A stretch of DNA of 64,000 nt, from assembly GCA_021299875.1 (NCBI GenBank), contig JAJTEW010000004.1, positions 62,001 to 126,000 of the forward strand, read 5' to 3'. Made by a program: the position numbers and the translations under genes. The notes under the pieces are model-generated. The model did no database searches, had not been told where the DNA came from, and saw only the letters and a program-made list of their open reading frames with translations. Position 1 is the first letter of the stretch, and every line of letters starts with the position of its first letter. Source of the DNA: Comamonadaceae bacterium. Its GTDB lineage: Bacteria; Pseudomonadota; Gammaproteobacteria; Burkholderiales; Burkholderiaceae_C. Of this stretch, positions 46,340-55,204 are shown one piece after another.

Positions 46340-47359
46340 TCAATCGGCTTTGATGTTGGCCGATTTCACGACCGCTGCATAACGCGACAAATCACGCGCC
46401 ATGTCGCGGCCAAACTTTTCAGGACCGCCAGGGCTGGCGGTGATGCCCAAGGTGACCAGGCGCTCGCGCACGGCCGGATCATTCAGCACCAAGTTCAGTT
46501 CGGTGTTGAGCTTGTCCACAATCGCCCGGGGCGTTTTGGCTGGGGCCAACAGGCCGACCCAGGAGTTGATGTCGAAGTCGGCGACACCCGCCTCGATGAA
46601 GGTGGGCACATCCGGCATCGACGGGGCGCGCTGTGCGCTGGACACCGCCACCGCATGCAGCTTGCCCGACTTGACGTGCTGTATCGCCCCCGCCACTGCG
46701 GTGTAGACCAGCGGGATGGTGCCACCCAACAAATCGGTCATGGCCTGACCACCGCCTTTGTAGGGGATGTGGGTCAGGTTGGCACCGGTGCGCTGCTTGA
46801 GCAATTCACCCGCGATGTGCGGCGTACCGCCCGTGCCCGACGTGCCATAGGACAAGCCGCCCGATTGGCTTTTGGACAGGGCGATCACTTGCTGCAGCGT
46901 CTTGGCGGGCACGCCGGGGTGCGAGACCAAAATCAAAATGGCGTCGCCGATCTTACCGATGGGGGCGAAGTCCTTGGCGGTGTCAAACCCGACTTTGGGA
47001 AACACGTGCGGGTTGATCACCATGGTGCCGTCAAAGCCCAGCAGCAGGGTGTAACCATCCGGCTCGGCCGTGGCCACCATTTGTGTCCCGATGTTGCCCG
47101 AAGCGCCGGGCTTGTTGTCGACCACCACCTGCTGGCCCAGCCGCTTGGACAGCTGCTCGGCGATCAGGCGACCACTGGTGTCGGTCACGCCGCCAGGGGC
47201 AAAGGGCACCACCAAGCGAATCGGTTTGGCAGGGTAAGCCGCTTGCGCAGCAGCCGTGCTGGCGCTCAAGGCCAAGCCACCGCAAGCAGCGGCCATCAGG
47301 CCAGTACTGAGGGCAGCTTTGAGCCATTGGCGGCGGGGTGTTGGGCTTTTCTTTGGCAT
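46340..47359 (-). CDS. Bug/TctC family periplasmic solute-binding protein with Tat-like signal
   Basis: 339-residue Bug protein. The N-terminus PTPRRQWLKAALSTGLMAAACGG has a twin-arginine-type signal (RRQWLK), unlike the Sec signals of the other Bug proteins in the window; cleavage is likely near AAAQAA. Mature family text: YPAKPIRLVVPFAPGGVTDTSGR, KPGASGNIGTQMVATAEPDGYTLLLG, GTSGTGGTPHIAGELL and HIPYKGGGQAMTDLLGG. It follows, 29 bases downstream, the ICL/PEP-mutase family gene on the same strand, so it may import the substrate or precursor of that enzyme. No membrane subunits adjoin it. Confidence 0.9.
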   Translation of the reverse strand: MPKKSPTPRRQWLKAALSTGLMAAACGGLALSASTAAAQAAYPAKPIRLVVPFAPGGVTDTSGRLIAEQLSKRLGQQVVVDNKPGASGNIGTQMVATAEPDGYTLLLGFDGTMVINPHVFPKVGFDTAKDFAPIGKIGDAILILVSHPGVPAKTLQQVIALSKSQSGGLSYGTSGTGGTPHIAGELLKQRTGANLTHIPYKGGGQAMTDLLGGTIPLVYTAVAGAIQHVKSGKLHAVAVSSAQRAPSMPDVPTFIEAGVADFDINSWVGLLAPAKTPRAIVDKLNTELNLVLNDPAVRERLVTLGITASPGGPEKFGRDMARDLSRYAAVVKSANIKAD

Positions 47360-47388
47360 CGTTGTCTCCTGGTGGTTTCTGGGGGGAA

Positions 47389-48261
47389 TCAGTCGGTTTC
47401 GGCGTAGCGCTTTTCAAACGCCCACACATCTTCAAAACCCATGAGCTTCGTCAGGTCGGCGAAGTCGTACAAGGGCGTGCTGCCCTTGGCCGAAGAACCG
47501 GTGTCCTTGAACTGTTGGTACACCTGGGTCATGGCCTGCACACCGGCCAGCAAGGCGGTGACCGGGAAGATGGCGATTTTGTAGCCCAGCGCCTCCAGCT
47601 CAGGGCGGGTCAACACCGGGGTGCGGCCTTTCTCCACCATGTTGGCCACCAGTGGCACGTCAAAACTCTGGCCAATTCGGCGCATTTCTTCTTCGGACTC
47701 GGGCGACTCAACAAACAAAATGTCGGCCCCCGCTTTGGCATAAGCCTCGGCGCGGCGCAGGGCTTCGTCCAGGCCCAGCGTGGTGCGGGCGTCGGTGCGG
47801 GCGATGATCAAAAAGTCTTTGGACGCGCGCGAATCCACCGCCACTTGGATCTTGCGCACCATGTCAGCGATGGGGATGACGCGGCGACCCGGCGTGTGGC
47901 CGCATTTTTTGGGAAATTCCTGGTCTTCGAGTTGAATGGCGCAAGCGCCTGCGGCTTCGTAGCCCCGGATGGTGTGACGCATATTCAGCAGGCCACCATA
48001 GCCCGTATCGGCATCGGCAATCAAGGGCGTGCGGGCCATGCCCGCCATGGCCGTGACGCGCCCGACCATGTCGCTGTAGGTGGCCAGACCCGCATCAGGC
48101 AAGCCCATGTGCGAAGCCACGGTGCCGTAGCCGGTCATGTACAGCGCGTCAAAACCAAAGCTGTCGGCCAGGCGCAGCGACACCATGTCAAACACACCAG
48201 GGGCGACCACCAGGCCGGGCTGGTTCAAACGCGCACGCAGCGCAGAGGTTTTGGAATTCAT
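47389..48261 (-). CDS. Isocitrate lyase/PEP mutase family enzyme
   Basis: 290-residue member of the ICL/PEP mutase TIM-barrel family. Metal and substrate residues appear in YMTGYGTVASHMGLPDAG, DADTGYGG and the lyase loop KKCGH (FPKKCGHTPGR), which is kept in methylisocitrate- and dimethylmalate-lyase types. IARTDAR and VANMVEKGRTP are also family blocks. The enzyme probably cleaves a 2-hydroxy or 2-alkylmalate-type acid to pyruvate or oxaloacetate plus another acid. The start at 48261 is used; an ATG six codons upstream is possible. It forms an operon with the Bug gene and is divergent from an SDR. Confidence 0.88.
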   Translation of the reverse strand: MNSKTSALRARLNQPGLVVAPGVFDMVSLRLADSFGFDALYMTGYGTVASHMGLPDAGLATYSDMVGRVTAMAGMARTPLIADADTGYGGLLNMRHTIRGYEAAGACAIQLEDQEFPKKCGHTPGRRVIPIADMVRKIQVAVDSRASKDFLIIARTDARTTLGLDEALRRAEAYAKAGADILFVESPESEEEMRRIGQSFDVPLVANMVEKGRTPVLTRPELEALGYKIAIFPVTALLAGVQAMTQVYQQFKDTGSSAKGSTPLYDFADLTKLMGFEDVWAFEKRYAETD

Positions 48262-48332
48262 GGAGCAGGCGCCGTACAAGAGTGATTAAATCAACAAGGT
48301 CAGAGTTTTCGATTTCATCAGAGAAGCAAGCC

Positions 48333-49127
48333 ATGAACCTGCACCTAAGCGACAAGCACATCCTCATCACCGGCGGCAGCAAAGGCATTGGCCTGGCTTG
48401 CGCACAAGGCTTTTTGGCAGAAGGCGCCCGCGTGAGCTTGGTCTCGCGCGACGGCGCCAACCTGGCGCGGGCCAAGCAGCAACTGCTGACCGCCTGCCCC
48501 GGCGCACACGTCCACACCGTGGCCGCCGATTTACGAGACGCCAGGGCTGCGCGCGCGGCCCTGGACTCGGCCGAAGCCGCATGCGGCCCGGTCGACGTGT
48601 TGGTCAACTCGGCCGGCGCGGCCAAGCGCACGCCCGCCCCCGAACTCACGCCCGAGGCTTTTGCCGACGCGATGCAGGCCAAATACTTCACCTATGTCCA
48701 CATGATCACGCCCACCATCCAGCGCATGGCTGCACGCGGCCAAGGCGCGGTGGTCAACGTGGTGGGCAATGGCGGCAAAGTGGCCAGCCCCATTCACCTG
48801 CCCGGTGGCGCGGCCAATGCGGCGCTGATGTTGGTGAGCGCCGGTCTGGCTGCCGCCTATGGCGCACAAGGCATTCGGGTGAATGCGGTGAACCCCGGAC
48901 TGACCTTGACCGACCGCCTGCAAGAAGGCTTTGCAGCCGATGCGCGCTTGAAGGGCCTGAGCCCCGACGAAGTCATGGCCCAATCGGTGGCCAAAATACC
49001 GCTGGGCCGCATGGCCGAGCCTGAAGAAATCGCCAACGCGGTGCTGTTTTTGGCCTCGTCCAAAGCCAGCTACGTCACCGGCATTTGCATGAGCATGGAC
49101 GGGGCTTTGAACCCGATCGTTGTATGA
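48333..49127 (+). CDS. SDR-fold protein lacking the catalytic Ser-Tyr-Lys
   Basis: 264-residue short-chain dehydrogenase fold with an intact nucleotide motif ITGGSKGIGLACA (12-24), VNSAGAAKR and the NPG-T-T segment. Where canonical SDRs have Ser, Tyr and Lys, the aligned positions are Gly145, Gly158 and Asn162 (NVVGNGGKVASPIHLPGGAANAAL). Standard dehydrogenase chemistry is therefore doubtful; the protein may bind a nucleotide or use another mechanism. The C-terminus SYVTGICMSMDGAL is normal. It overlaps the lipocalin gene by ATGA and is divergent from the ICL/PEP-mutase gene. Confidence 0.87.
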   Translation: MNLHLSDKHILITGGSKGIGLACAQGFLAEGARVSLVSRDGANLARAKQQLLTACPGAHVHTVAADLRDARAARAALDSAEAACGPVDVLVNSAGAAKRTPAPELTPEAFADAMQAKYFTYVHMITPTIQRMAARGQGAVVNVVGNGGKVASPIHLPGGAANAALMLVSAGLAAAYGAQGIRVNAVNPGLTLTDRLQEGFAADARLKGLSPDEVMAQSVAKIPLGRMAEPEEIANAVLFLASSKASYVTGICMSMDGALNPIVV

Positions 49128-49672
49128 AAATTTTGACCGCAAGCCGAAGCTTGGCACTGGCATGGGCCTGTGTGCTCAGCATGCCGGCGCAAGCCGAGCT
49201 GCCCCCTCTGAAAACCGTGGCAGCGGTGGATGTGCCCCGTTACATGGGCACCTGGCACGAGATCGCCAAATACCCCAACTGGTTCCAAAGAAAGTGCGCC
49301 AGCAGCACCCAAGCCACCTACACGTTGCAGACCGACGGCCGGGTGCAGGTGCTCAACCGCTGCCAAACCAACAAGGGCGAGTGGACCGAAGCCTTGGGCG
49401 CCGCACGGCAAACAGACGGCCCGACGTCGCCCCAGTTGAAGGTGCGTTTCGCCCCCAAGTGGCTGTCCTTCATCCCCATGGTGTGGGGCGATTACTGGAT
49501 CATCGATCTCGACGCCGATTACCAATGGGTGGTCGTGAGCGAGCCCAAACGCGAGTATTTGTGGATCTTGTCACGCACACCACAAATGCCTGCAGCCACC
49601 TACCAAGCCTTGCTGGCCAAGCTGGATAAGCTGGGCTTTGACCTGAAACGGATCGAAGCCAGCCAACCTTGA
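49124..49672 (+). CDS. Bacterial lipocalin (Blc-like), exported
   Basis: 182-residue lipocalin. A Sec signal peptide (ending MPAQAE, about residue 25) is followed by the lipocalin motif MGTWHEIAKYPNWFQRKC (GxW), QATYTLQTDGRVQVLNRC with a likely disulfide, WGDYWIIDLDADYQWVVVSEPKREYLWILSR and a C-terminal helix. Unlike E. coli Blc there is no lipobox Cys at the cleavage site, so it should be soluble in the periplasm. Members bind lysophospholipids or fatty acids. It is coupled to the upstream SDR-fold gene by ATGA. Confidence 0.9.
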   Translation: MKILTASRSLALAWACVLSMPAQAELPPLKTVAAVDVPRYMGTWHEIAKYPNWFQRKCASSTQATYTLQTDGRVQVLNRCQTNKGEWTEALGAARQTDGPTSPQLKVRFAPKWLSFIPMVWGDYWIIDLDADYQWVVVSEPKREYLWILSRTPQMPAATYQALLAKLDKLGFDLKRIEASQP

Positions 49673-49730
49673 GCGAGTTCAGCGCGGGATTTTTTCGCAG
49701 GAGCCCACCCAAACCAAGCCGACTTGAGCT

Positions 49731-50348
49731 TCAGTGCGCCGCTTCGGCCAAGTGCACCTGCTTGGCCTCGCTGGCTTGCAGCCAGCCTTGACTGGCAGCG
49801 TCTTGGGCCAATTGAGCGATCAAAGCGCGGGCGTCGGCATTGACCATGGCCACGGGTTGCAAGCGCAAAGCCGCATCTGAAAAGTGGTGCACCACTTCGA
49901 CCACGTCATTGGCATCCAGCGCCGTAGGCTTGAAGACCGGCGTGCAACGCACCTTTTGGCCCAGCGCCCGGTAAAACACCGCTGCCAATTGGGCCGACGC
50001 GCCGTACACGCTGCGCTGCTGGCCTGCCGCCGTCACACGCAGGGTGTAACCGTACTTGCCCTTGACGCATTCGGCCTCGGTGATGTCTTTCAAGGCCAAG
50101 TGGTACACCAAGTTGCCCGTGTCATTTTCTGAGACCAACAACTGCTGGTCGGTCAACAACCACAAGCCACGCCCTGCCAGCACCACCCGACCCAGTACGT
50201 AAGCCAAGACCCGCTCGGTGGGCTGGATGTGGTCGCGCATCTGGTCCACATCGGCTTGCTTGAGCAACTGGGCACCGTAGGGGTTGTTCCCCTCGATCAG
50301 CAGTTCACTCAGTTCATTGCCATTTTTCAAAAAATCCAGCCAAGCCAT
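49731..50348 (-). CDS. Hypothetical protein with PH-like region
   Basis: 205-residue cytoplasmic protein that I do not recognise with certainty. It starts MAWLDFLKNGNELSELLIEGNNPYG and has a central beta-rich stretch (ERVLAYVLGRVVLAGRGLWLLTDQQLLVSE...IEAECVKGKYGYTLRV-like) reminiscent of bacterial PH domains, then a helical C-terminus. No signal peptide, membrane segment or catalytic motif is visible. It is convergent with the lipocalin gene and divergent from the MpaB-family gene, and appears to be a single-gene unit. An ATG nine codons upstream is an alternative start. Confidence 0.7.
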   Translation of the reverse strand: MAWLDFLKNGNELSELLIEGNNPYGAQLLKQADVDQMRDHIQPTERVLAYVLGRVVLAGRGLWLLTDQQLLVSENDTGNLVYHLALKDITEAECVKGKYGYTLRVTAAGQQRSVYGASAQLAAVFYRALGQKVRCTPVFKPTALDANDVVEVVHHFSDAALRLQPVAMVNADARALIAQLAQDAASQGWLQASEAKQVHLAEAAH

Positions 50349-50549
50349 GGGGTGTCTCCAATTTGAGCTGCGCATGTTCGTTCATACCCCGAAGTTCGAG
50401 CTGCAGCGGTCCTCAATGGTCCTGATGGACACGGGGTTATTGGCGTCGTCCAAAGCCCAAATCCGGACCGCCAAGACGGCCTTTGTCGCACGCCGTGCAC
50501 GGCATGGCGCCATGCAACACACTGGCGCCTCTTTGAACACCCACGGCCC

Positions 50550-51608
50550 ATGACACCCCCCTCCTTGATTCAGTCGCTGTTGACGGCCGTGCAGCCCCTG
50601 CCCCCAACCCCATCGCCAGCGCTGTGCGGCTTGGGCTCGCACATGGCCGAGCGCGTGCGCGCGCACCTGTCGTCGCAGCTCAAAGAGCAGCTGGCTCAGC
50701 GCGTGCGGGCCATGACCGGGGCGACAGGGGATGCACGTGATTTTTTAGAACCCGCAGGTGACCCCGGCTTGTTCGGTCCGGACTCGGCCGCGTGGCAGGT
50801 GCACGCGCACTTTGTGGCGATGATGACCGGGGGCTTGTCCTCGCTGATGTTGCAAGCGCTGCACCCGCAGGCTTTGGGTGCCGTATGGGACCACTCGCGC
50901 TTTCGCAGCCAACTGCAGGCGCGGTTGGGGCGCACGGCCTTGTTCGTGGCGACCACCACCTATGGCGGCACGGCTGCGGCTTTGCAATGCATCGAGCGGG
51001 TCAACCGCATCCACGCCCAAATTCGTGGCCACTTGCAAGACGGCACGCCCTATGTCGCCAACGACCCCGAACTGATCCGCTGGGTGCACCTGGGCGAGAC
51101 CACCCGTTTTTTGCAGGCCTACCAAGACCTGTCGCTGCAGCCCCTGAGCACAGCCCGGCAAGACCAGTACTTTGCCGAAATGGCTCAGGTAGGCCACCGC
51201 CTGGGCGCTCGCGGGCTGCCCATGAGCCGGCACCAAGCCTTGACGCAGCTGCAAGCCTTTCGGCCGCAATTGAGGGCCGACGAGCGCACACGCGAAACGC
51301 TGCACCTGATTGAGAACTACCCCTGCGCGCCTCTGGATCGCCCTTTGGTCACCCTGATCGTGCGAGCCGCCTTGCAGATGCTGCCCGACTGGGCGCTGGA
51401 CATGCTGGAGCGCGAGCGCCGCTGTGCATTAGAGCAAACCGCTGTGCGCACGGCTCTGCAAGGCATGGGCGCCCCGCTGGCTTGGGCCTTTGCCGATACG
51501 GGCGTGGCTGCCCGCGCTCGCCAGCGCATGCAGGCGCCGGCCAAAGCCAGTGCGCCATCCACTGTTGAAGCAGCCGTCAAGGCCGCTGAATCGTCTCCAG
51601 GTATTTGA
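50550..51608 (+). CDS. DUF2236 / MpaB-family oxygenase-like protein
   Basis: 352-residue protein of the DUF2236 (MpaB, Lcp-related) family. Typical blocks are GDPGLFGPDSAAWQVHAHFVAMMTGGLSSLMLQALHPQALGAVWDHS, RLGRTALFVATTTYGGTAAALQ, the conserved VNRIHAQIRG with its His, and VHLGETTRFLQAYQ. Family members bind haem b or act as latex-cleaving or peroxygenase-type enzymes; the haem-ligand His lies in the VNRIHA-like or LHPQ region. Substrate is unknown. Its end overlaps the convergent cytochrome c gene by 32 bases. Confidence 0.85.
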   Translation: MTPPSLIQSLLTAVQPLPPTPSPALCGLGSHMAERVRAHLSSQLKEQLAQRVRAMTGATGDARDFLEPAGDPGLFGPDSAAWQVHAHFVAMMTGGLSSLMLQALHPQALGAVWDHSRFRSQLQARLGRTALFVATTTYGGTAAALQCIERVNRIHAQIRGHLQDGTPYVANDPELIRWVHLGETTRFLQAYQDLSLQPLSTARQDQYFAEMAQVGHRLGARGLPMSRHQALTQLQAFRPQLRADERTRETLHLIENYPCAPLDRPLVTLIVRAALQMLPDWALDMLERERRCALEQTAVRTALQGMGAPLAWAFADTGVAARARQRMQAPAKASAPSTVEAAVKAAESSPGI

Positions 51609-52005
51609 GCAAAGACACAATGCGGTGGCGCGCCGACCACTCGGCCATGGTGGCCGAATCCCCTGGCTGGGTCATGGCGCGGGCTTTGAACTCTTGGCCC
51701 CACACCGGCATTTCGCGCGACCCGTGGGGTCCACCATCGCCCGACCAACGGCCGTCGATCACCTCCCACATCAGCTCTTGCGGAAACTTGCCGCCATGCC
51801 TTTGGGTGATGGTCGTCAAGTCCGAAGGCGGCTTGACCAAAAACGACTGCACCGGGCCATCGCCTCGGCCCGAATGGCCATGGCAACTGGCACAGTTGTC
51901 TTTGAAGTCGGCCCGGCCCAAGCCCGCCGAAGTTTGGGCCCAAGCCGTGGCGGTCACGCTGAGGACGCTGGCGATGACACAGCGGCAAATGCTTTTTTTG
52001 TTCAT
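51577..52005 (-). CDS. Small periplasmic c-type cytochrome
   Basis: 142-residue cytochrome c. A signal peptide (MNKKSICRCVIASVLSVTATAWAQ) is followed by the haem-binding CASCHG (C-x-x-C-H) in FKDNCASCHGHSGRGDGP; candidates for the sixth ligand Met are MPVWGQEF or LMWEVID. It resembles mono-haem class I cytochromes that serve periplasmic dehydrogenases or oxidases. The neighbouring genes do not reveal a partner, although the convergent MpaB-family gene is a possible haem-linked neighbour. There are about 120 bases without a gene between its start and pcp. Confidence 0.88.
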   Translation of the reverse strand: MNKKSICRCVIASVLSVTATAWAQTSAGLGRADFKDNCASCHGHSGRGDGPVQSFLVKPPSDLTTITQRHGGKFPQELMWEVIDGRWSGDGGPHGSREMPVWGQEFKARAMTQPGDSATMAEWSARHRIVSLLKYLETIQRP

Positions 52006-52126
52006 GTGGGCTCCTGTTGTTTTATCGGAGCCTCATGATCGTGAAAACCGCAGCCAGCGTCTGTGCGTTGCCGCGCCAAAACAGCGTCTTTGCAGGAGCC
52101 CTCCCCGTGGGCAAAGCGGTGGCAGC

Positions 52127-52786
52127 TCAGTTGAGCGTACCGCCACCGATGGCCGCATCTGCCCACCCTTGCTGGCGCTGCGCCAGCAGCAAAACCAAAG
52201 CCTGCCGCACCCCCGCCACTTGCAAGTTCACGGACCAACTGGGCAGACTGGGACCCGGCCAATGGGCCGCCTGCTCCGGCAACAGGGGCAGGTGCATGAA
52301 ACCGCTGTGCACCCCTTGGTCCATCAAAGCGTGTTGCAAACCATAAAAGACCTGGTTGCAGACAAAGGTGCCCGCTGTTTGCGAGACCGAAGCCGGAAAG
52401 CCACTCGCACGCAAACCGGCCACCAAGGACTTGATGGGCAAAGTGCTGAAGTACGCTGCGGGGCCGCCCGCGATCACCGGCACATCGATCGGCTGCGCCC
52501 CGGCGTTGTCGGGGATGCGCGCATCCATCACATTGATGGCCACGCGCTCCACTGAAAAATCACACCGTCCCTCAGCCTGGCCCAGCGCCAGCACGATGCC
52601 GGGTGTGTGCTGCGACAAGGCTTGCTGCAAAGCGGGCAGCGCCCGTGCAAACACACAAGGCAGTTGCACAGCCACGACCTGTGCACCCTGCAGCTGCAGG
52701 CCGTGCAGCGCACGCGCCACCTCCCAGGACGGGTTGAGGCTTTGACCGCCAAAGGGCTCGAAGCCTGTGAGCAGGATGCGCATCAA
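52127..52786 (-). CDS. pcp: Pyroglutamyl-peptidase I (C15 family)
   Basis: 219-residue cysteine peptidase removing N-terminal pyroglutamate. The catalytic triad aligns as Glu80 (VERVAIN), Cys143 (AGTFVCNQVFY) and His165 (SGFMHLP); RILLTGFEPFGGQSLNPS is the family N-terminus. Length agrees with the family (about 215). A second ATG one codon in is equally possible as start. It lies 11 bases downstream of the aldehyde dehydrogenase stop on the same strand, so the two may be co-transcribed, with no obvious functional link. Confidence 0.93.
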   Translation of the reverse strand: MMRILLTGFEPFGGQSLNPSWEVARALHGLQLQGAQVVAVQLPCVFARALPALQQALSQHTPGIVLALGQAEGRCDFSVERVAINVMDARIPDNAGAQPIDVPVIAGGPAAYFSTLPIKSLVAGLRASGFPASVSQTAGTFVCNQVFYGLQHALMDQGVHSGFMHLPLLPEQAAHWPGPSLPSWSVNLQVAGVRQALVLLLAQRQQGWADAAIGGGTLN

Positions 52787-52797
52787 CGATGCGCCTG

Positions 52798-54234
52798 TCA
52801 GGCGTTGAAGATCGACACCGTCTTGGTGTTGAGGTAAGCCTCCAGCGCCTCGGGGCCACCTTCGGAGCCGTAGCCGGAGTCCTTCACGCCGCCAAAGGGC
52901 AACTCAGGCCAAGGTGCGGCAGGCTGGTTGACCCAGAGCATGCCCACGTCCAAGCGTTGGCTGAGCTGGTGCATGGTTTTCATGGAATTGGTGAAGGCAT
53001 AACCCGCCAAGCCAAAGGGCAGGCGGTTGGCTTCGGCGATGGCGTCTTCGAGTTTCTCGAAGCTGCGGATCGCGGCGATCGGGCCAAAGGGCTCGTTGAC
53101 CACCACGTCCGCATCGAGCGGAACATGCGACAGCACCGTGGGCGCAAAAAAGTTGCCTTGCGTGCCGATGCGCTCACCCCCGGTGAGCACTTTGGCGCCT
53201 TTGGCGCGGGCGTCCTGCACGATGGCGTGCATGGCCGCCAAGCGGCGCTCGTTGGCCAGCGGGCCCATCTGCGTGCCGGCCGTCATGCCATCGCCCACTT
53301 TGAGCGCCTGCGCTTGTGCGGCAAATGCTTCAGCAAATGCATCGGCAATGTTGTGGTGCACCAAAAAGCGGGTGGGCGAGATGCAGACCTGGCCCGCGTT
53401 GCGGAACTTGGCCGCACCCGCAGTCTTCAGGGCCAAGGCGATGTCGGCGTCTTCGGCCAGGATGACCGGGGCGTGACCGCCCAACTCCATGGTCACGCGC
53501 TTCATGTGCTGGCCCGCCAAGGCGGCCAGTTGCTTGCCCACAGGGGTGGAGCCGGTGAAGGTGATCTTGCGGATCAGCGGGTGCGCGATCAGGTAATTCG
53601 AAATCTCGGCAGGGGTGCCGTAGACCAGACCGATCACGCCGGCGGGCACACCCGCATCGTGAAAAGCGCGGATCAGCTCAGCCGGGGCGGCAGGCGTTTC
53701 TTCAGGGGCTTTGACGATGATGGAACAGCCGGTGGCCAGCGCCGCCGACATTTTGCGCACCGCTTGGTTGACCGGAAAGTTCCAGGGCGTGAACGCAGCG
53801 ACCGGGCCTAAAGGCTGCTTGAGGACTTGCTGCTGCACTTGGATGTTGCGCGGCGGCACGATGCGGCCATACACGCGGCGGCCCTCTTCGGCAAACCACT
53901 CGATGATGTCGGCCGCCGACATGGCCTCAACCTTGGCTTCGGCCAGGGGCTTGCCTTGTTCTTGGGTGAGCAGTTCGGCAATTTGCGGGGCACGCTCGCG
54001 CATCAGGGCGGCGGCCTTGCGCAGGATCGCGCTGCGCTCGTTGGCGGGGGTGTCACGCCAAATTTCAAAACCTTTTTGCGCAGCTTGAGCCGCGCGCTCC
54101 AGATCGGGCACACCCGCATGGGCCAAGCGGCCTATTTCGGTGCCCGTAGCGGGGTTGAACACGGGCAAGGTGCGGCCGCCTTCGGCATCGCACCATTGGC
54201 CATGGATAAAAAGTTGGGTGTTGGGGTAAGTCAT
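52798..54234 (-). CDS. NAD(P)-dependent aldehyde dehydrogenase, succinate-semialdehyde-type
   Basis: 478-residue class 3-type aldehyde dehydrogenase. Catalytic residues are Cys284 ([13 protein letters not shown]) and Glu250 ([12 protein letters not shown]); the cofactor region is [33 protein letters not shown] and [11 protein letters not shown]. The C-terminal [26 protein letters not shown] resembles GabD-type succinate-semialdehyde dehydrogenases. Precise aldehyde substrate is not certain. The start at 54234 is preferred to 54306 because the N-terminus then matches the family. It is divergent from a LigB-type dioxygenase gene. Confidence 0.92.
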   Translation of the reverse strand: MTYPNTQLFIHGQWCDAEGGRTLPVFNPATGTEIGRLAHAGVPDLERAAQAAQKGFEIWRDTPANERSAILRKAAALMRERAPQIAELLTQEQGKPLAEAKVEAMSAADIIEWFAEEGRRVYGRIVPPRNIQVQQQVLKQPLGPVAAFTPWNFPVNQAVRKMSAALATGCSIIVKAPEETPAAPAELIRAFHDAGVPAGVIGLVYGTPAEISNYLIAHPLIRKITFTGSTPVGKQLAALAGQHMKRVTMELGGHAPVILAEDADIALALKTAGAAKFRNAGQVCISPTRFLVHHNIADAFAEAFAAQAQALKVGDGMTAGTQMGPLANERRLAAMHAIVQDARAKGAKVLTGGERIGTQGNFFAPTVLSHVPLDADVVVNEPFGPIAAIRSFEKLEDAIAEANRLPFGLAGYAFTNSMKTMHQLSQRLDVGMLWVNQPAAPWPELPFGGVKDSGYGSEGGPEALEAYLNTKTVSIFNA

Positions 54235-54395
54235 GGCGGGTTCCAAAAGTCGGAGGGTCAGGAAGAAAAAGTGGGGCTGTTGGCCGTGGGCAAATTGTGG
54301 CCGCATTTCGCGCCCAACTGGTCAAACCCGAGACACAAGGGGGTAAGGCCGACCCTTTGCCCTACAGTAGAACTTTCTGAAGCCAATATAACCCC

Positions 54396-55181
54396 ATGCA
54401 CGCCCCCTCATCTGTCTTGTTTGTACCCCACGGCTCGCCCATGTTTGCCCTGCATCCCGGTGCGGCTGGCGCTGCCATGAGCGCGCTGGTGCCTCAATTG
54501 GGCACACCCCTCGCCATCGTGATGGTCAGCGCACACTGGGAAACTGCCGTGCCCACCGTGGGTTTTGCCAGCCACCCCGAAACCATTCACGACTTTGGCG
54601 GTTTTGACCCACGCCTGTACGAGATGCAATACCCTGCGCCGGGCAGTCCGCAGGTGGCCGCCCTGGTCATGGCCGCCCTGCAGGCTGCGGGTTTGCCCGC
54701 CGCACAAGACGCCCAGCGCGGCCTGGACCACGGGGCCTGGATTCCGATGCGTCAGATGTTCCCAGGCGCCAACATCCCCGTAGTGCCGCTGTCGTTACAA
54801 AGCCACTTGGGGCCAGCTCACGCTTACCGGGTCGGCCAAGCGCTCGCTTCACTGGCTGAGCAACATATCCTGATCGTGGGTTCGGGCAACATCACCCACA
54901 ACCTGCGGGACTTGATGGCGGTGCGCCAGCACGGCGGTGCCACACCCAGCTATGTGCAGGCCTTTGCCGACTGGGTTCACGAGCATTTGGTGCAGCGTGA
55001 TGTGGCCGGTTTGCTGAACTACCGCCAGCAGCTTTCAGGCCAGCGCGCCCACCCCACCGACGAACACTTGTTGCCGCTGTTCACCGCTTGGGGCGCGGCA
55101 GGCGCTGATGCACAGCCCAGCGCATTTTTCCGGGGCATCAGCGACCATGTGATCGCCATGGATGGCTACGTGTTTCACTGA
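54396..55181 (+). CDS. LigB-family extradiol dioxygenase (DOPA dioxygenase/YgiD-like)
   Basis: 261-residue class III extradiol dioxygenase. Metal ligands are likely the His of FVPHGSPM, His in MVSAHWET and the His of GLDHGAWIPM; GSGNITHNLRDL and FRGISDHVIAMDGYVF are typical of the 4,5-DOPA extradiol dioxygenase group. These zinc/iron enzymes open catecholic rings. It is divergent from the aldehyde dehydrogenase gene (about 160 bases between starts), which could oxidise a semialdehyde made by extradiol cleavage, though that pairing is inferred. Confidence 0.9.
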   Translation: MHAPSSVLFVPHGSPMFALHPGAAGAAMSALVPQLGTPLAIVMVSAHWETAVPTVGFASHPETIHDFGGFDPRLYEMQYPAPGSPQVAALVMAALQAAGLPAAQDAQRGLDHGAWIPMRQMFPGANIPVVPLSLQSHLGPAHAYRVGQALASLAEQHILIVGSGNITHNLRDLMAVRQHGGATPSYVQAFADWVHEHLVQRDVAGLLNYRQQLSGQRAHPTDEHLLPLFTAWGAAGADAQPSAFFRGISDHVIAMDGYVFH

Positions 55182-55204
55182 GGCACACGGCCCAGCGCAC
55201 CATC

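Noticed and set aside
47338-48285. Long open frames opposite real genes, for example here, at 2714-3982, 52789-53811 and 56564-57550
   Set aside because: They are antisense shadows of well-recognised genes, rich in His/Arg/Gly/Gln as expected for reverse frames of GC-rich codons, with no family similarity.
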